Source: Acidobacteriota bacterium
GTDB lineage: Bacteria > Acidobacteriota > Blastocatellia > Chloracidobacteriales > JADJPF01
Length of the DNA: 56,141 nucleotides
Assembly: GCA_016213785.1 (NCBI GenBank)
Contig: JACQZQ010000070.1
Coordinates: forward strand, 1-56,141
Direction: 5' to 3'
Within the stretch, counting starts at the first letter, position 1, and each line of letters begins with the position of its first letter. Below, in pieces: positions 27,755 through 37,552 of the stretch. Under the pieces are notes generated by a model. That model searched no databases, had not been told where the DNA came from, and saw nothing but the letters and a program-made list of their open reading frames with translations. Made by a program: the position numbers and the translations under genes.

Positions 27755-28549
27755 ATGATAGAAACTAAGTCCTTTCGTTATGAAGAAAAAGATCGTGTTG
27801 CTACTATTACATTAAATCGCCCTGATCGTCTAAATGCTTTAACTTTTGAAGTCTATAGAGAACTTACAGACCTCTTTCGCGCTCTTCAAAACCATAAAAA
27901 TGTTGGAAGTGTGATTGTTACAGGCGAGGGTAGAGGTTTTTGTTCTGGTGGTGATGTCAAAGACATTATAGGGCAATTAATGGGGCGAGATATGGCTGGG
28001 CTACTAGATTTTACTCGTATGACTTGCGAATTAGTTGGTAATATTCGCACCTTACGTAAACCAGTGATTACTGCTCTTAACGGCGTGGTTGCTGGAGCGG
28101 GAGCAATGATTGCACTTGCTTCAGATATTCGTATTGCTTGCCCAGACGCTAGAATAGCTTTTTTATTTGTTAAAGTTGGGCTTTCTGGCGCTGATATGGG
28201 TGCTGCTTATCTTCTGCCTAAAGTGATTGGCTTAAGTAAAGCAACAGAGCTTCTTTTTACTGGTGACTTTATTTCTGCTGAAGAAGCTGAAAAAATAGGG
28301 CTTTATAATCGGCTTGTCTCTAGCGAAAATTTAATGAAAGAAGCCTGGGATTGGGCTGTTAAACTAGCTAATGGGCCAGGCTTTGGTATAGCAGTTACCA
28401 AAGAAATGCTTAATCAAGAATTTAATATGCATCTAGCCTCAGCACTTGAAGCCGAAGCTCAAGCTCAAGCCATATGTATGCAGCACCCTGATTATAATGA
28501 AGCCTATCAAGCCTTTGTTGAAAAACGAAAACCAAATTTTCAAAAATAA
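27755..28549 (+). CDS. Enoyl-CoA hydratase/isomerase family protein
   Basis: The 264 residues have the crotonase fold signature: ATITLNRPDRLNALTF near the start, GRGFCSGGDVKDI as the first oxyanion-hole loop, and NGVVAGAGAMIALASDIRIA as the second. GLSGADMGAAYLLPKVIG is the region where the catalytic glutamate usually sits, and it carries Asp/Gly instead. This substitution suggests a hydrolase or atypical hydratase rather than textbook enoyl-CoA hydration. It is downstream of SDR and RidA, and its stop lies 5 bases before the acyl-CoA dehydrogenase start. Confidence 0.9.
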   Translation: MIETKSFRYEEKDRVATITLNRPDRLNALTFEVYRELTDLFRALQNHKNVGSVIVTGEGRGFCSGGDVKDIIGQLMGRDMAGLLDFTRMTCELVGNIRTLRKPVITALNGVVAGAGAMIALASDIRIACPDARIAFLFVKVGLSGADMGAAYLLPKVIGLSKATELLFTGDFISAEEAEKIGLYNRLVSSENLMKEAWDWAVKLANGPGFGIAVTKEMLNQEFNMHLASALEAEAQAQAICMQHPDYNEAYQAFVEKRKPNFQK

Positions 28550-28554
28550 AAATT

Positions 28555-29694
28555 ATGGAAAATAAATTTTTCTTTGATAAACACCACGAAGAATTAAAAA
28601 AAGTTTTAAGCATTTTTACTAGCAAACACCGTGCTTTACTTGATGTTGAACGCGAAGACGAAGACCAACATGCTTTAGAAATTACTAAAGAACTTGCTAG
28701 TGCTGGTCTATTAAGGCTAGTTGTTCCAAGTAGTTATGGAGGAGCATTTGAAACTCCTGATGTACGCTCACTTTGTTTAGCTCGTGAAAAAATATGCTAT
28801 ATGTCAGGATTAGCAGACTTGATGTTTGCTATGCAAGGATTAGGTAGTTATGCTATTACTCTAGCTGGTAGCGAAGAGTTAAAACAACATTATTTACCTA
28901 AAGTTGCAAACGGTGAGTTTATTGCGGCTTTTGCAATTACTGAACCATTTGCTGGGTCTGATACTGGTTCGATGAAGACTCAAGCAACAAAAGATGGGAA
29001 TGATTACATTATAAACGGCTCTAAGCGTTTTATTTCTAATGCAGGGATTGCAAAATTTTACACACTTTTTGCAAAAACTGACCCAAATGCAGGAAATAAA
29101 GGTATCTCAGCTTTTGTTTTAGATGCTGATACTCCAGGGCTTACCATAAAAAAACTTAAGTTAATTTCTCCTCACCCAATAGGAGAATTAGAGTTTAATA
29201 ACTGTCCTATCCCTAAAAATAAAATGTTAGGGCTTGAGGGAGAGGGCTTTAAGCTAGCTATGAGGGTTTTAGATACTTTTAGAGCTAGTGTAGGTGCAAT
29301 GGCTTTAGGTATGGGGACTAGAGCACTTGATGAAGCAATAAGCTATGCCCGTAATAGAATACTTTTTAATAAACCTTTAACTGATTTTCAAGCCATACAA
29401 TTTAAGTTAGCCGAAATTGCAACAGAGCTAGAAGCCGCAAGACTCCTAGTTTATCGTGCCGCTTGGCTAAAAGACCAAGGAGAAAGAATTACTCGCGAAG
29501 CTGCTATGGCAAAACTATTTGCTACAGAATCAGCCCAACATGCTATTGATGAAGCTGTACAAATTCATGGAGGTAGTGGACTAATTCATGGAGCAATTAC
29601 CGAAAGACTTTATAGAGATATTCGCGCTACAAGAATTTATGAAGGGACTTCAGAAATTCAAAAAATTGTTATTTCTAATCAACTGTTAAAATAA
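28555..29694 (+). CDS. Acyl-CoA dehydrogenase
   Basis: This is a 379-residue FAD enzyme of the usual length. Seen are AFAITEPFAGSDTGSMKTQA (FAD and substrate binding), the middle beta domain (GNDYIINGSKRFISNAG), and the C-terminal helical domain with QIHGGSGLIHG and YRDIRATRIYEGTSEIQ, where the catalytic base Glu lies in the YEGTSEI motif. It oxidises acyl-CoA to enoyl-CoA and passes electrons to ETF. It is the last gene of the four-gene SDR-RidA-hydratase-dehydrogenase set, and its substrate is probably a pathway-specific acyl- or aromatic-derived CoA. Confidence 0.93.
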   Translation: MENKFFFDKHHEELKKVLSIFTSKHRALLDVEREDEDQHALEITKELASAGLLRLVVPSSYGGAFETPDVRSLCLAREKICYMSGLADLMFAMQGLGSYAITLAGSEELKQHYLPKVANGEFIAAFAITEPFAGSDTGSMKTQATKDGNDYIINGSKRFISNAGIAKFYTLFAKTDPNAGNKGISAFVLDADTPGLTIKKLKLISPHPIGELEFNNCPIPKNKMLGLEGEGFKLAMRVLDTFRASVGAMALGMGTRALDEAISYARNRILFNKPLTDFQAIQFKLAEIATELEAARLLVYRAAWLKDQGERITREAAMAKLFATESAQHAIDEAVQIHGGSGLIHGAITERLYRDIRATRIYEGTSEIQKIVISNQLLK

Positions 29695-29788
29695 TTTAAC
29701 CATAGGTTTTTCTTATGTCTTTCTCTAAAAGATAAGCTAAAATTGTTTAATTATTTCGGCCAAGTTAGTTTATCTTTTAGGGGAAAAT

Positions 29789-32700
29789 ATGTTTTCTATC
29801 CCAAAAATAGCTTTCAAATATTTACTAGCTTTTATTTTTATTTTCTGTCTTTATCCAAGTACTTTTCCAAACATTTCTTCTACACTTGCACAAACAGGTG
29901 CAACAACAGGAACTTTAGTCGGTCTTATAAAAGATAGTACAAATGCTGTAATATCAGGTGCTAAAATAACTGCTAGACAAATAGATACTAATTTTACTCA
30001 AGAAATCACCTCACAAGGAAATGGTAGCTATATTTTTGTTCAGCTACCCCCAGGAAAGTATGAAATTCTAGTTCAAGCTGATGGATTTATGCCTGCTAAA
30101 GAACCTTTAGTACTTACCTTAGGGACTACTGCATTAATGGATTTTTTATTGCAAGTAGAGGGTAACACAGGTGTTATAGAAGTTATTGCAGATCAAGGGT
30201 TTGAACCAAAAACTGAAAGTAGCACTAATATTGAACAAGAGCGAATAGTAACACTACCTAGCTCACAACGTAATTTTTTAGAGCTTTCAATTATTTCTCC
30301 TAGAATAACTAATGATAGACTCCCCAATAATGGGGTAATTGCAACTTCAGGACTTTCAGCAAATGCTCAATCTGCAAGATTTAATAATATTACAATAGAT
30401 GGCCTAGATAATAATGATCATACTTCAGGCTCGGTTCGCTCAGTTTTTGGACAAGATGGGATACAAGAATTTCAAGTTATAACAGATGGCTATAGCACTG
30501 AATTTGGCCGGGTTCTAGGCGCAGTAGTAAATATTGTTACTCGTGGAGGTGGAAATCAATTCCATAATGAGAGCTTTTTTACTAGTCGTAATGAAGAGTT
30601 TGCCGCTAGAGATACTTTTGCTGCCACTAAACCTCCTTTAGAAAAATATCAGTTTGGCACATTACTAAGCGGCCCAATAAAACGCGATAAAGCTTTTATT
30701 TTTACTGCTTTTGAGCGCCTAACAGCTAAACAAAGCAATATTGTTAACTTAACTCCTGATGCAGTAGTTGCTGCTAGGCTTGAAGGCATTAAACTTAAAG
30801 TTGGCCCTGTTCCCTTTGCAATAGGAAGTACTTCTTTACTAACGCGCTTTGATACACAACTTTCACCTAATAGCACTTTATGGATTCGTTATAACGGTGG
30901 ATTTACTTATAACGGCTCATTTCAAAATTTTGGAGGTTTAATAGAAGAAAGCTCTGGAGGTATACAAAAACTCTCCGATAACACAATTGCTGCTAGTAAT
31001 ACTTATATTAGCAGCAGCTTAAATTTAGTTAATGAGGCAAGATTATTATTTGGACGACGCAATCAAGATATTTTACCTATTGCAAATAAAGGGCTTCAAA
31101 TACAACTAGCTTCTATAGAAGGTAATGTCTTATTTGGTCGTAATATCTTTCTTCCTCAAGAACGCGAAGAAAATATTTATCAATTTGTTGATAATGTTGT
31201 TTTACCTAGAGCAAACCATACAGTTAAATTTGGAGTAGACCTTTTTTATACAGATCTAAGAAAATTTTCTATTCCTGCCCTAAAATCAGGGGCAGCAGTT
31301 TTTACTAGGTTAGATACAAATGCTCTTTTAGGCGGAGATTTTCCTGGTGTAGGTACAATTTTAGTCCCTTTTGAAACCTTTTCTCCAAGGCTACGCAGCC
31401 CAGATCAAATACAGGCTCTTAAAGCTTTATCCGCAATATTGCCTAATTTAATTGATGGTTTTCCTCAAGTGCCTCTAGAAAAACTGCCTATTCCACTAGC
31501 TTTTAGTCAAAGCTTTGGTGATTCTAATGGTAGAAGTAATTATAAATTTTTAAGCGCCTATATTCAGGATGAAGTAAAAATACGGCCTAATATACTTCTT
31601 AAGGCAGGGCTTAGATATGATCTTAACGTAGTAAAATTTTCCCCAGATACTAAACTAAGTTTTAGCCCTAGGCTAGCTATTGCTTATCAACCGTTAAAAT
31701 TTCCTAAATTAAATATTAAAGCAGCTTATGGTATTTTTGTTGGTAGCCCATTAGCAGGTGTAATACTTACTTCAGAAGTATCAGGTAGACTTAAAAACAT
31801 CACTTTTCCGCTACCTTTTTCAATACTTGCTTATGATCTTTCTAAAAGAAATCTCTTACCAGAAACAAACGATATACCTCAAGACATAATAACAACAGCA
31901 TTGTTTTTCCGCCAATTTTCCCAAAATTTTGCTATAAATCGCCAATTGCGTAATAGTTATGCTCAACAAGCTACTTTATCAATAGATTATTCTTTAGATA
32001 AATTCAGTAAACTTTCTTTAAGCTATAATTATGTAAGAGGTATTAAGCTTTTTGGTTCAAGAGATATTAACCCTATTGTTAGACCAGTTCCAAGACTACA
32101 ACCAGGGAGTGATATAGATAGTTTTCTTACAGGAAGAGTTGATCCTGATAAAGGTAGTATTTTTCAATTAGAATCAGCTTTTGATAGCAACTACCATGCC
32201 TTTACAGCTTTAATAGATAGGCGTTTTGGTCAACGTTTTGGCTTACTTGCACATTATACTTTCTCAAAAGCAATTGATAATACTATAGACTTTTTCCCAC
32301 TATTTCAGGAGATTGCTAATCCTCTACAACCAGGGTTAGAGAGAGGTCTTTCTATTCAAGATGTTTCAAACCGTTTAGTTATTTCTGGGGTAGTGGATTT
32401 AACTTATAGTAAAAATCCGTTACTGCGTGATTATCGGCTCTCTAGCATTATTAATATAAATTCTGGTCGTCCATATAATTTGCTTGCAGGAGTAGATTTA
32501 GATAGGAGTGGTGATTTTCCTCCTGCTGATAGACCTTTAGGCATTGGCCGAAATACTGGTATTACTCCAGGTTTTGCTAGTGTTGACTTGCGCCTAACTC
32601 GAAGTTTTTCCTTAAGAGAAAACTATAGAGTACAAGCCTTTATTGAAGCTTTTAATTTATTTAATCGAGTTAATATAGATCCTAATCAAATTAACAGGAT

Positions 32701-32836
32701 ATTTTTACCTGATCCTAACACTAGAATGTTTCTACTGCCACCTAAAGAAAATGGTCGATTTAGCTTGCCAGAAGAAAATGTTAGAGGGGCATTTTCTCCT
32801 AGACAGATTCAACTAGGGTTAAGACTATCTTTTTAG
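29789..32836 (+). CDS. Oar-like TonB-dependent receptor
   Basis: The 1015 residues start with a signal peptide (about 1-35, cleaved near TLAQ) behind AGGGGAA. The carboxypeptidase-regulatory-like domain (TLVGLIKDSTNAVISGAKITA) is followed by a plug with IDGLDNNDHTSGSVRSVFGQ and VLGAVVNIVTRGGGNQFHNE, and a barrel ending LGLRLSF. It is the same architecture as the receptor at 309-3638, though clearly a different protein. It lies between the acyl-CoA dehydrogenase and kynureninase-like genes on the same strand. It could bring in the substrate, for example peptides or tryptophan-containing material, for the pathway around it. This is an inference from position only. Confidence 0.9.
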   Translation: MFSIPKIAFKYLLAFIFIFCLYPSTFPNISSTLAQTGATTGTLVGLIKDSTNAVISGAKITARQIDTNFTQEITSQGNGSYIFVQLPPGKYEILVQADGFMPAKEPLVLTLGTTALMDFLLQVEGNTGVIEVIADQGFEPKTESSTNIEQERIVTLPSSQRNFLELSIISPRITNDRLPNNGVIATSGLSANAQSARFNNITIDGLDNNDHTSGSVRSVFGQDGIQEFQVITDGYSTEFGRVLGAVVNIVTRGGGNQFHNESFFTSRNEEFAARDTFAATKPPLEKYQFGTLLSGPIKRDKAFIFTAFERLTAKQSNIVNLTPDAVVAARLEGIKLKVGPVPFAIGSTSLLTRFDTQLSPNSTLWIRYNGGFTYNGSFQNFGGLIEESSGGIQKLSDNTIAASNTYISSSLNLVNEARLLFGRRNQDILPIANKGLQIQLASIEGNVLFGRNIFLPQEREENIYQFVDNVVLPRANHTVKFGVDLFYTDLRKFSIPALKSGAAVFTRLDTNALLGGDFPGVGTILVPFETFSPRLRSPDQIQALKALSAILPNLIDGFPQVPLEKLPIPLAFSQSFGDSNGRSNYKFLSAYIQDEVKIRPNILLKAGLRYDLNVVKFSPDTKLSFSPRLAIAYQPLKFPKLNIKAAYGIFVGSPLAGVILTSEVSGRLKNITFPLPFSILAYDLSKRNLLPETNDIPQDIITTALFFRQFSQNFAINRQLRNSYAQQATLSIDYSLDKFSKLSLSYNYVRGIKLFGSRDINPIVRPVPRLQPGSDIDSFLTGRVDPDKGSIFQLESAFDSNYHAFTALIDRRFGQRFGLLAHYTFSKAIDNTIDFFPLFQEIANPLQPGLERGLSIQDVSNRLVISGVVDLTYSKNPLLRDYRLSSIININSGRPYNLLAGVDLDRSGDFPPADRPLGIGRNTGITPGFASVDLRLTRSFSLRENYRVQAFIEAFNLFNRVNIDPNQINRIFLPDPNTRMFLLPPKENGRFSLPEENVRGAFSPRQIQLGLRLSF

Positions 32837-32990
32837 AATATTAATAAACTAGAATACTAATAAATTTGCCTAGGATTTTATATGAGCTTAAAAAATTAAA
32901 GAACTGTCTAGTTTGCAACCATTTATGAGCAATGATAAAATCTTTTTCTCCAGTAACACCCTACATTAATTACAAAGGAAAAATAAACCT

Positions 32991-34184
32991 ATGACGGATC
33001 AATTATTAGAATGGCGTAAGGAATTTCCTATTTTAGAAAAAACTGTTTATATGGTTAGCCATTCTTTAGGTGCTATGCCCAGAGGTGTCTATGACAAAGT
33101 AAAAGAATTTGCTGATATGTGGGCTAGTCGTGGTGTTAGAGCCTGGGCTGAGGGTTGGTGGGATATGCCAATAACTGTTGGTGATAAAATAGGTAAAATT
33201 ATTGGTGCAAGTCCTGGCGAAGTGGTAATGCATCAAAATGTTTCTATTGCTCAATCTTTGATTATTTCCTGCTTTGAACCTAAAGCCCCGCGAAATAAAG
33301 TAGTTTATTCTTCTCTTAATTTTCCTAGTGTAATGTATGTATACGAAGCATTTTCTCGTAATGGCTCAATGAGAGTTCATATGGTTGAGTCAGATGATGG
33401 AATAACTGTTTCTCTAGAAAAAATGCTTGATGCCATAGATGAGCAAACTCTACTTGTTCCAATTTCTCATGTTTTATTTAAGAGTTCATATTTACAAGAT
33501 GCAAAAGCTATTATTGAGAAAGCTCATAAAGTAGGCGCTTATGTAATTTTAGATAGTTATCAATCTGCTGGAACAGTTCCTTTTAATGTTAAAGAGCTAG
33601 ATGTAGATTTTGTAGTAGGGGGGTCAGTAAAATGGCTTTGTGGTGGCCCTGGTGCAGGCTATCTTTATGTTAGAGCGGACTTAAGAGAAAAATTAGAGCC
33701 TAGAACTACTGGTTGGCAAGCACACCAAGACCCTTTTGCTTTTGAAACAGGCCCAATTCGTTATGCACCTAATGCTTTTCGCTTCTTACACGGCTCACCT
33801 CATATCCCCTGTCTTTATAGTGCACAAGCAGGCTATGATATCATTAATGAAATTGGTGTAGAAAAAATCAGGGAAAAATCTATTCGTCAAACCACTTGGC
33901 TAATAGATGCTGCTCTAGAACAAGGTTGGCGTGTTCCTACTCCAAAAAAACCATCAGAACGAGGTGGGGCAGTTGTTATAGATGTAGCTAATGGAGCAGC
34001 AGTAACAAAAGAACTAATTAGAAGAGAAATTTTAGTAGACTACCGTCCTGGAGCAGGAATTCGGGTTGCTCCACATTTTTATACAAAAGATGAAGAGCTA
34101 GAAATTGTTATTAAAACAATTAAAGAAATCTTAGAAACAAATGCTTATGAAAAGCATTTATCTGCTGCTAGCCTTAAAATCTAA
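32991..34184 (+). CDS. Kynureninase-like PLP enzyme
   Basis: This 397-residue class V aminotransferase-fold protein has ILDSYQSAG with the PLP-nitrogen-binding Asp188, and a Schiff-base Lys214 in VVGGSVKWLCGGPGAGYLYV. This matches kynureninases, where the motif is usually SYKYLNxGPG. The C-terminus (VDYRPGAGIRVAPHFYTKDEE) also fits that family (DxRxPxxxRxxPxPxYNxxEE). Kynureninase cleaves kynurenine to anthranilate and alanine. The tryptophan 2,3-dioxygenase 2 kb downstream makes this assignment stronger. A cysteine-desulfurase-like role is the main alternative. No formamidase gene is seen nearby. Confidence 0.75.
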   Translation: MTDQLLEWRKEFPILEKTVYMVSHSLGAMPRGVYDKVKEFADMWASRGVRAWAEGWWDMPITVGDKIGKIIGASPGEVVMHQNVSIAQSLIISCFEPKAPRNKVVYSSLNFPSVMYVYEAFSRNGSMRVHMVESDDGITVSLEKMLDAIDEQTLLVPISHVLFKSSYLQDAKAIIEKAHKVGAYVILDSYQSAGTVPFNVKELDVDFVVGGSVKWLCGGPGAGYLYVRADLREKLEPRTTGWQAHQDPFAFETGPIRYAPNAFRFLHGSPHIPCLYSAQAGYDIINEIGVEKIREKSIRQTTWLIDAALEQGWRVPTPKKPSERGGAVVIDVANGAAVTKELIRREILVDYRPGAGIRVAPHFYTKDEELEIVIKTIKEILETNAYEKHLSAASLKI

Positions 34185-34201
34185 TAAAAATGTAAATAAA
34201 A

Positions 34202-36199
34202 ATGTCACAGGATAAAGAAAAACTGTTTAGACTTTATTGCTTGATAACAGCTTTATCAGGATGTCTATTGCTTTTTTTTCTAACTAATTCTTGGACTACA
34301 ACTATACCAATTTTCTCTAAAGAGTTTTTTTTATTAAGTGTATTAACTACTTTTTTAGGAATGTTAGGTTTTCATATAGGCCGAGGCTCTTTACATGTTT
34401 CTCTAACCTCAATTCTTGAAATTGCAATCCTACTTTCCTTTGGCCCACTTATTACTATTTGGGTTTCAGCTATTGGTTTTTCTGGTGGACTACTACTTAG
34501 AGCTTTAGACCGTAGTTTTATCCGTAAATTACCTATGTTGCGCTCTTGGCCTGAGCAGCTTTTAATAGCAGCTTTTACTGCTGGTATGGCTGTTTTTATG
34601 TGGACAACAGGTAGTTTAATTTATCAAGCCCTAGCTTGTAAGGGTTGCAATGCATCTCATTATCTTTTTAGTCTAGACTTATTAATTTTAGTTTTAATAG
34701 TTCTTAGCAATAATCTTGTTAATAGCATTTTTCTTGCTTTTTACCAAAAAGCCCAAGGCTATTCTGTTAAAGAGTTTTTTTCTAAAGACTTTTTAACTAG
34801 TGTTTTATTTGAAGTCACTACTATGCCTATAGGAGTTTTACTTGCAACTGTTTATCAGGTGATGGGGTGGGCTACTTTATTTTGGTTTTTAATTTTCTTA
34901 TTTGCTATAGGCATACTACTAAGAAATTACTCAAATACTTTAATTGATGTAGAAAAACGAGTTAAAGAATTACAAGTATTAAATCATTTTGGGCATAAAG
35001 CTAATGCTATTTTTAATATAGATGAAATACTGAAACGAGTTTATGAGGAAAGCGCATCCATTTTTAATTCATCTGCTTTTACAATAGCTTTATTTGACGC
35101 AAAAAAGAAAGAAATACAAATTGAATTAAAAGTTGAAAAAGAGAAACTTTTTGAAAAAGAAACTTTTCCTTTAGGTAAAGATCTATTAAGCCAAATTATC
35201 TTTACAAAAAAAGAAATTTTTTGGCGAGAAAAGGCAGAATTTTATAACTCTGAAATTACTAAAGAAATAGCAAAAGAAATAACTAAAAAAGAAGCAGAAC
35301 ATATTGCTGAATGTTATTTAGGTGTTCCTATTTTAATAGGTGAAGAAGTCTTAGGTGTAATGGTTGTAGAGCAAGAAAAACCACGCGCTTTTGATAGCAA
35401 TGACTGTCATTTGCTAAAAACTCTAGCTGCTCAACTTGCTAGCGCTATTCGTAATGCTAAGCTTTATAAAGAAATGGAGCAAAATCTCTTTTCAGTACAA
35501 GAAGTTAGCCGGATGAAAGATGAGTTTCTTAACAATATTAGCCATGAATTACGCACCCCTTTAACAGTAATTATTGGTTGGGGCGAACTAATGTCTTATG
35601 GCAAGCTCTCAGAAAAACAATATCTATCGGCGGTTGACCAGATTAATAAATCCTCCTTACGCTTATTAAATGTAGTTAATTCTTTACTAGATCTTTCAAA
35701 AATACAAAAAGGTTTATTAAAATTAGAGTTAAAAGAAATAGATGTTAATGAGGCTATTAAACGAGCTATTGAAGATAATAGTATTGAAGCAGCAGTAAAA
35801 AATATTGAAATAAATTCAGATTTAAGTCAAAAATTACCTAAAACAAAAGCAGATTTAGCTAGAATACAACAAACCGTCTCACAGTTAATTAATAATGCTG
35901 TTAAATTTACCGATAGCGAAGGATTAATAGTTGTACATAGTGAAGAATTAAATAATGAAATAATAATAAGTGTTACAGATAGTGGTATAGGTATTGACTC
36001 AAAATCATTACCACATATTTTTGAACGATTTAGCCAAGCAGATGCATCAACTACGCGCAAATATGGTGGTTTAGGTGTAGGTTTAACTTTAGTTAAAAAT
36101 TTAGTTGAAATGCATGGAGGAAAAATCTTTGTAGAAAGTGAAGTAGGCAAAGGTAGTACTTTTAGTTTATCATTGCCCATAAGATTAAGTGAAAGTTGA
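34202..36199 (+). CDS. Membrane sensor histidine kinase with GAF domain
   Basis: The 665 residues start with several hydrophobic helices (about 12-240), similar to MASE1-like or 7TM integral sensors, and a short coil. A GAF domain (about 265-425), HisKA (RMKDEFLNNISHELRTPLTV, phospho-acceptor His) and HATPase (NNAVKFTD; DSGIGI; FERFSQAD; GGLGVGLTLVK) follow. No response regulator is encoded beside it. It sits between the kynureninase-like gene (17-base gap) and tryptophan dioxygenase, all on one strand. It may therefore sense tryptophan-pathway status or merely share the transcript. Confidence 0.9.
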   Translation: MSQDKEKLFRLYCLITALSGCLLLFFLTNSWTTTIPIFSKEFFLLSVLTTFLGMLGFHIGRGSLHVSLTSILEIAILLSFGPLITIWVSAIGFSGGLLLRALDRSFIRKLPMLRSWPEQLLIAAFTAGMAVFMWTTGSLIYQALACKGCNASHYLFSLDLLILVLIVLSNNLVNSIFLAFYQKAQGYSVKEFFSKDFLTSVLFEVTTMPIGVLLATVYQVMGWATLFWFLIFLFAIGILLRNYSNTLIDVEKRVKELQVLNHFGHKANAIFNIDEILKRVYEESASIFNSSAFTIALFDAKKKEIQIELKVEKEKLFEKETFPLGKDLLSQIIFTKKEIFWREKAEFYNSEITKEIAKEITKKEAEHIAECYLGVPILIGEEVLGVMVVEQEKPRAFDSNDCHLLKTLAAQLASAIRNAKLYKEMEQNLFSVQEVSRMKDEFLNNISHELRTPLTVIIGWGELMSYGKLSEKQYLSAVDQINKSSLRLLNVVNSLLDLSKIQKGLLKLELKEIDVNEAIKRAIEDNSIEAAVKNIEINSDLSQKLPKTKADLARIQQTVSQLINNAVKFTDSEGLIVVHSEELNNEIIISVTDSGIGIDSKSLPHIFERFSQADASTTRKYGGLGVGLTLVKNLVEMHGGKIFVESEVGKGSTFSLSLPIRLSES

Positions 36200-36270
36200 A
36201 CTTAAAGCGCTGCTTTTCTTAACCACATATAACAATTATAAAATATATACAAATTTTGGAGTGCAAAATA

Positions 36271-37101
36271 ATGGTAGGATATTTTGGAGCTAATTTAGAT
36301 GGGGCAAAGCCACTTAATTATGATGATTACTTAAAAGTGCCTCAATTAATTAATTTGCAAGAATGTAAATCTACTCCTGCTCATCATGATGAAATGCTTT
36401 TTATTATAATTCATCAAACTTATGAGTTATGGTTTCGGTTGATTTTGCATGAGTGTGATAGCGCAGTTGAAGCAATGGCTAAGGATAATGTGGTTTTAGC
36501 AGAAAAACAGCTTGGAAGAGTTGTAGAAATTAAACGAATTTTAGTTCAACAAATTCATATTTTAGAGACTATGTTGCCAAGTGATTTTTTAGCTTTTCGA
36601 GATCACTTAAAACCTGCTAGTGGTTTTCAATCAGCACAATTTCGTGAAGTAGAGATAGTTTGTGGCCTAAAGGATGAACGTATTTTAACAGCTTTTGATG
36701 ATCAACCCGAAGCCTTAGCTCGACTGAAAAAACGTCTAAGTTCTACTACTTTAGCCGATAGCTTTTATAACTTACTTTCTAGAAATAATTTTAATGTCTC
36801 ACCCCCACCAGAACGTAGCCAAACCGAGCTTTGGCAGTCTTGGCAAGAAAAAACAGCTAAAGAGCTAGTAAGATTATATCTTGCACCATCAGAATATTAT
36901 GAGTTTTATCGCCTAGCAGAACGCTTAATAGAAATAGATGAATATACAAACCTATGGCGTTATCACCATGTTAGAATGGTTGAAAGAATGATTGGCTCTA
37001 AAATAGGTACAGGTGGTAGTGATGGAGTTGCCTATTTACAAAGGACTTTAGGCTATAAATTTTTTCCTGAACTTTGGCTAATTCGTAGCTATTTGACCTA
37101 A
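36271..37101 (+). CDS. kynA: Tryptophan 2,3-dioxygenase
   Basis: This haem enzyme opens the tryptophan indole ring to N-formylkynurenine. The ATG at 36271 with GGAG nine bases upstream is chosen over the in-frame TTG at 36256. The 276 residues match bacterial enzymes in length. Visible are HHDEMLFIIIHQTYELWFR (substrate-pocket His and Arg), FRDHLKPASGFQSAQFRE, and the C-terminal block WRYHHVRMVERMIGSK with the haem-ligand His, followed by GTGGSDGVAYLQRTL. It is the last gene of the catabolic run, before the CRISPR leader. Confidence 0.97.
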   Translation: MVGYFGANLDGAKPLNYDDYLKVPQLINLQECKSTPAHHDEMLFIIIHQTYELWFRLILHECDSAVEAMAKDNVVLAEKQLGRVVEIKRILVQQIHILETMLPSDFLAFRDHLKPASGFQSAQFREVEIVCGLKDERILTAFDDQPEALARLKKRLSSTTLADSFYNLLSRNNFNVSPPPERSQTELWQSWQEKTAKELVRLYLAPSEYYEFYRLAERLIEIDEYTNLWRYHHVRMVERMIGSKIGTGGSDGVAYLQRTLGYKFFPELWLIRSYLT

Positions 37102-37552
37102 AAAATTATAATTAATTTATAAATTTTTGGCTTTGTTCATTTGGCTATACTCTTCTACATAACGATGTATTTTGCTCGCCTAATACTTAGGAGAGGAAGC
37201 TATATGTCAACCATTTCAAAACACTGAAAAGGGATTATTATCTATGTCCAACTTGTTTTCAAAGAACGGAAATGACTTACCCAAGCAAAAAAAGTCATAA
37301 CCCCTTTGTTATCATTACGTGATGTAAATGCACATGATCGTGTACTTTTTACATATACAGGCTAACTTATACAATATTAAAGAGTTAATGAGTGACTGTA
37401 GACTCTATTCTACAAGAGATGTGATCCTCTTTATTTATAATAAGTTAGCTATACTAGCAATAGATGTGCAAGACATTTTTTCACCTCTAAAAAAGTGATG
37501 TGCAAAAATGTCTTTGTAACTTCTCTAGAATGTGTTATTTATAGACCCAGCA
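37102..37552 (+). promoter_or_regulatory. CRISPR leader region
   Basis: This A+T-rich, gene-free stretch of 451 bases lies directly upstream of repeat 1. Repeat orientation (3' end ATTGAAAC) puts the leader on this side. An A+T-rich palindrome just after the dioxygenase stop (about 37106-37131, ending TTTTT) may terminate that gene. A perfect TATAAT occurs at 37436-37441 without a good -35 box. AAGACATTTTTTCAC (37470-37484) and its near-complement at 37495-37514 form a long imperfect hairpin, 39 bases before the first repeat. Two peptide frames of 7 and 18 codons here do not look like genes. Confidence 0.65.

Noticed and set aside
37204-37300. Two short frames (7 and 18 codons) in the CRISPR leader, the first behind AGGAGAGG
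   Set aside because: Too short and without similarity; the region is better read as a leader.
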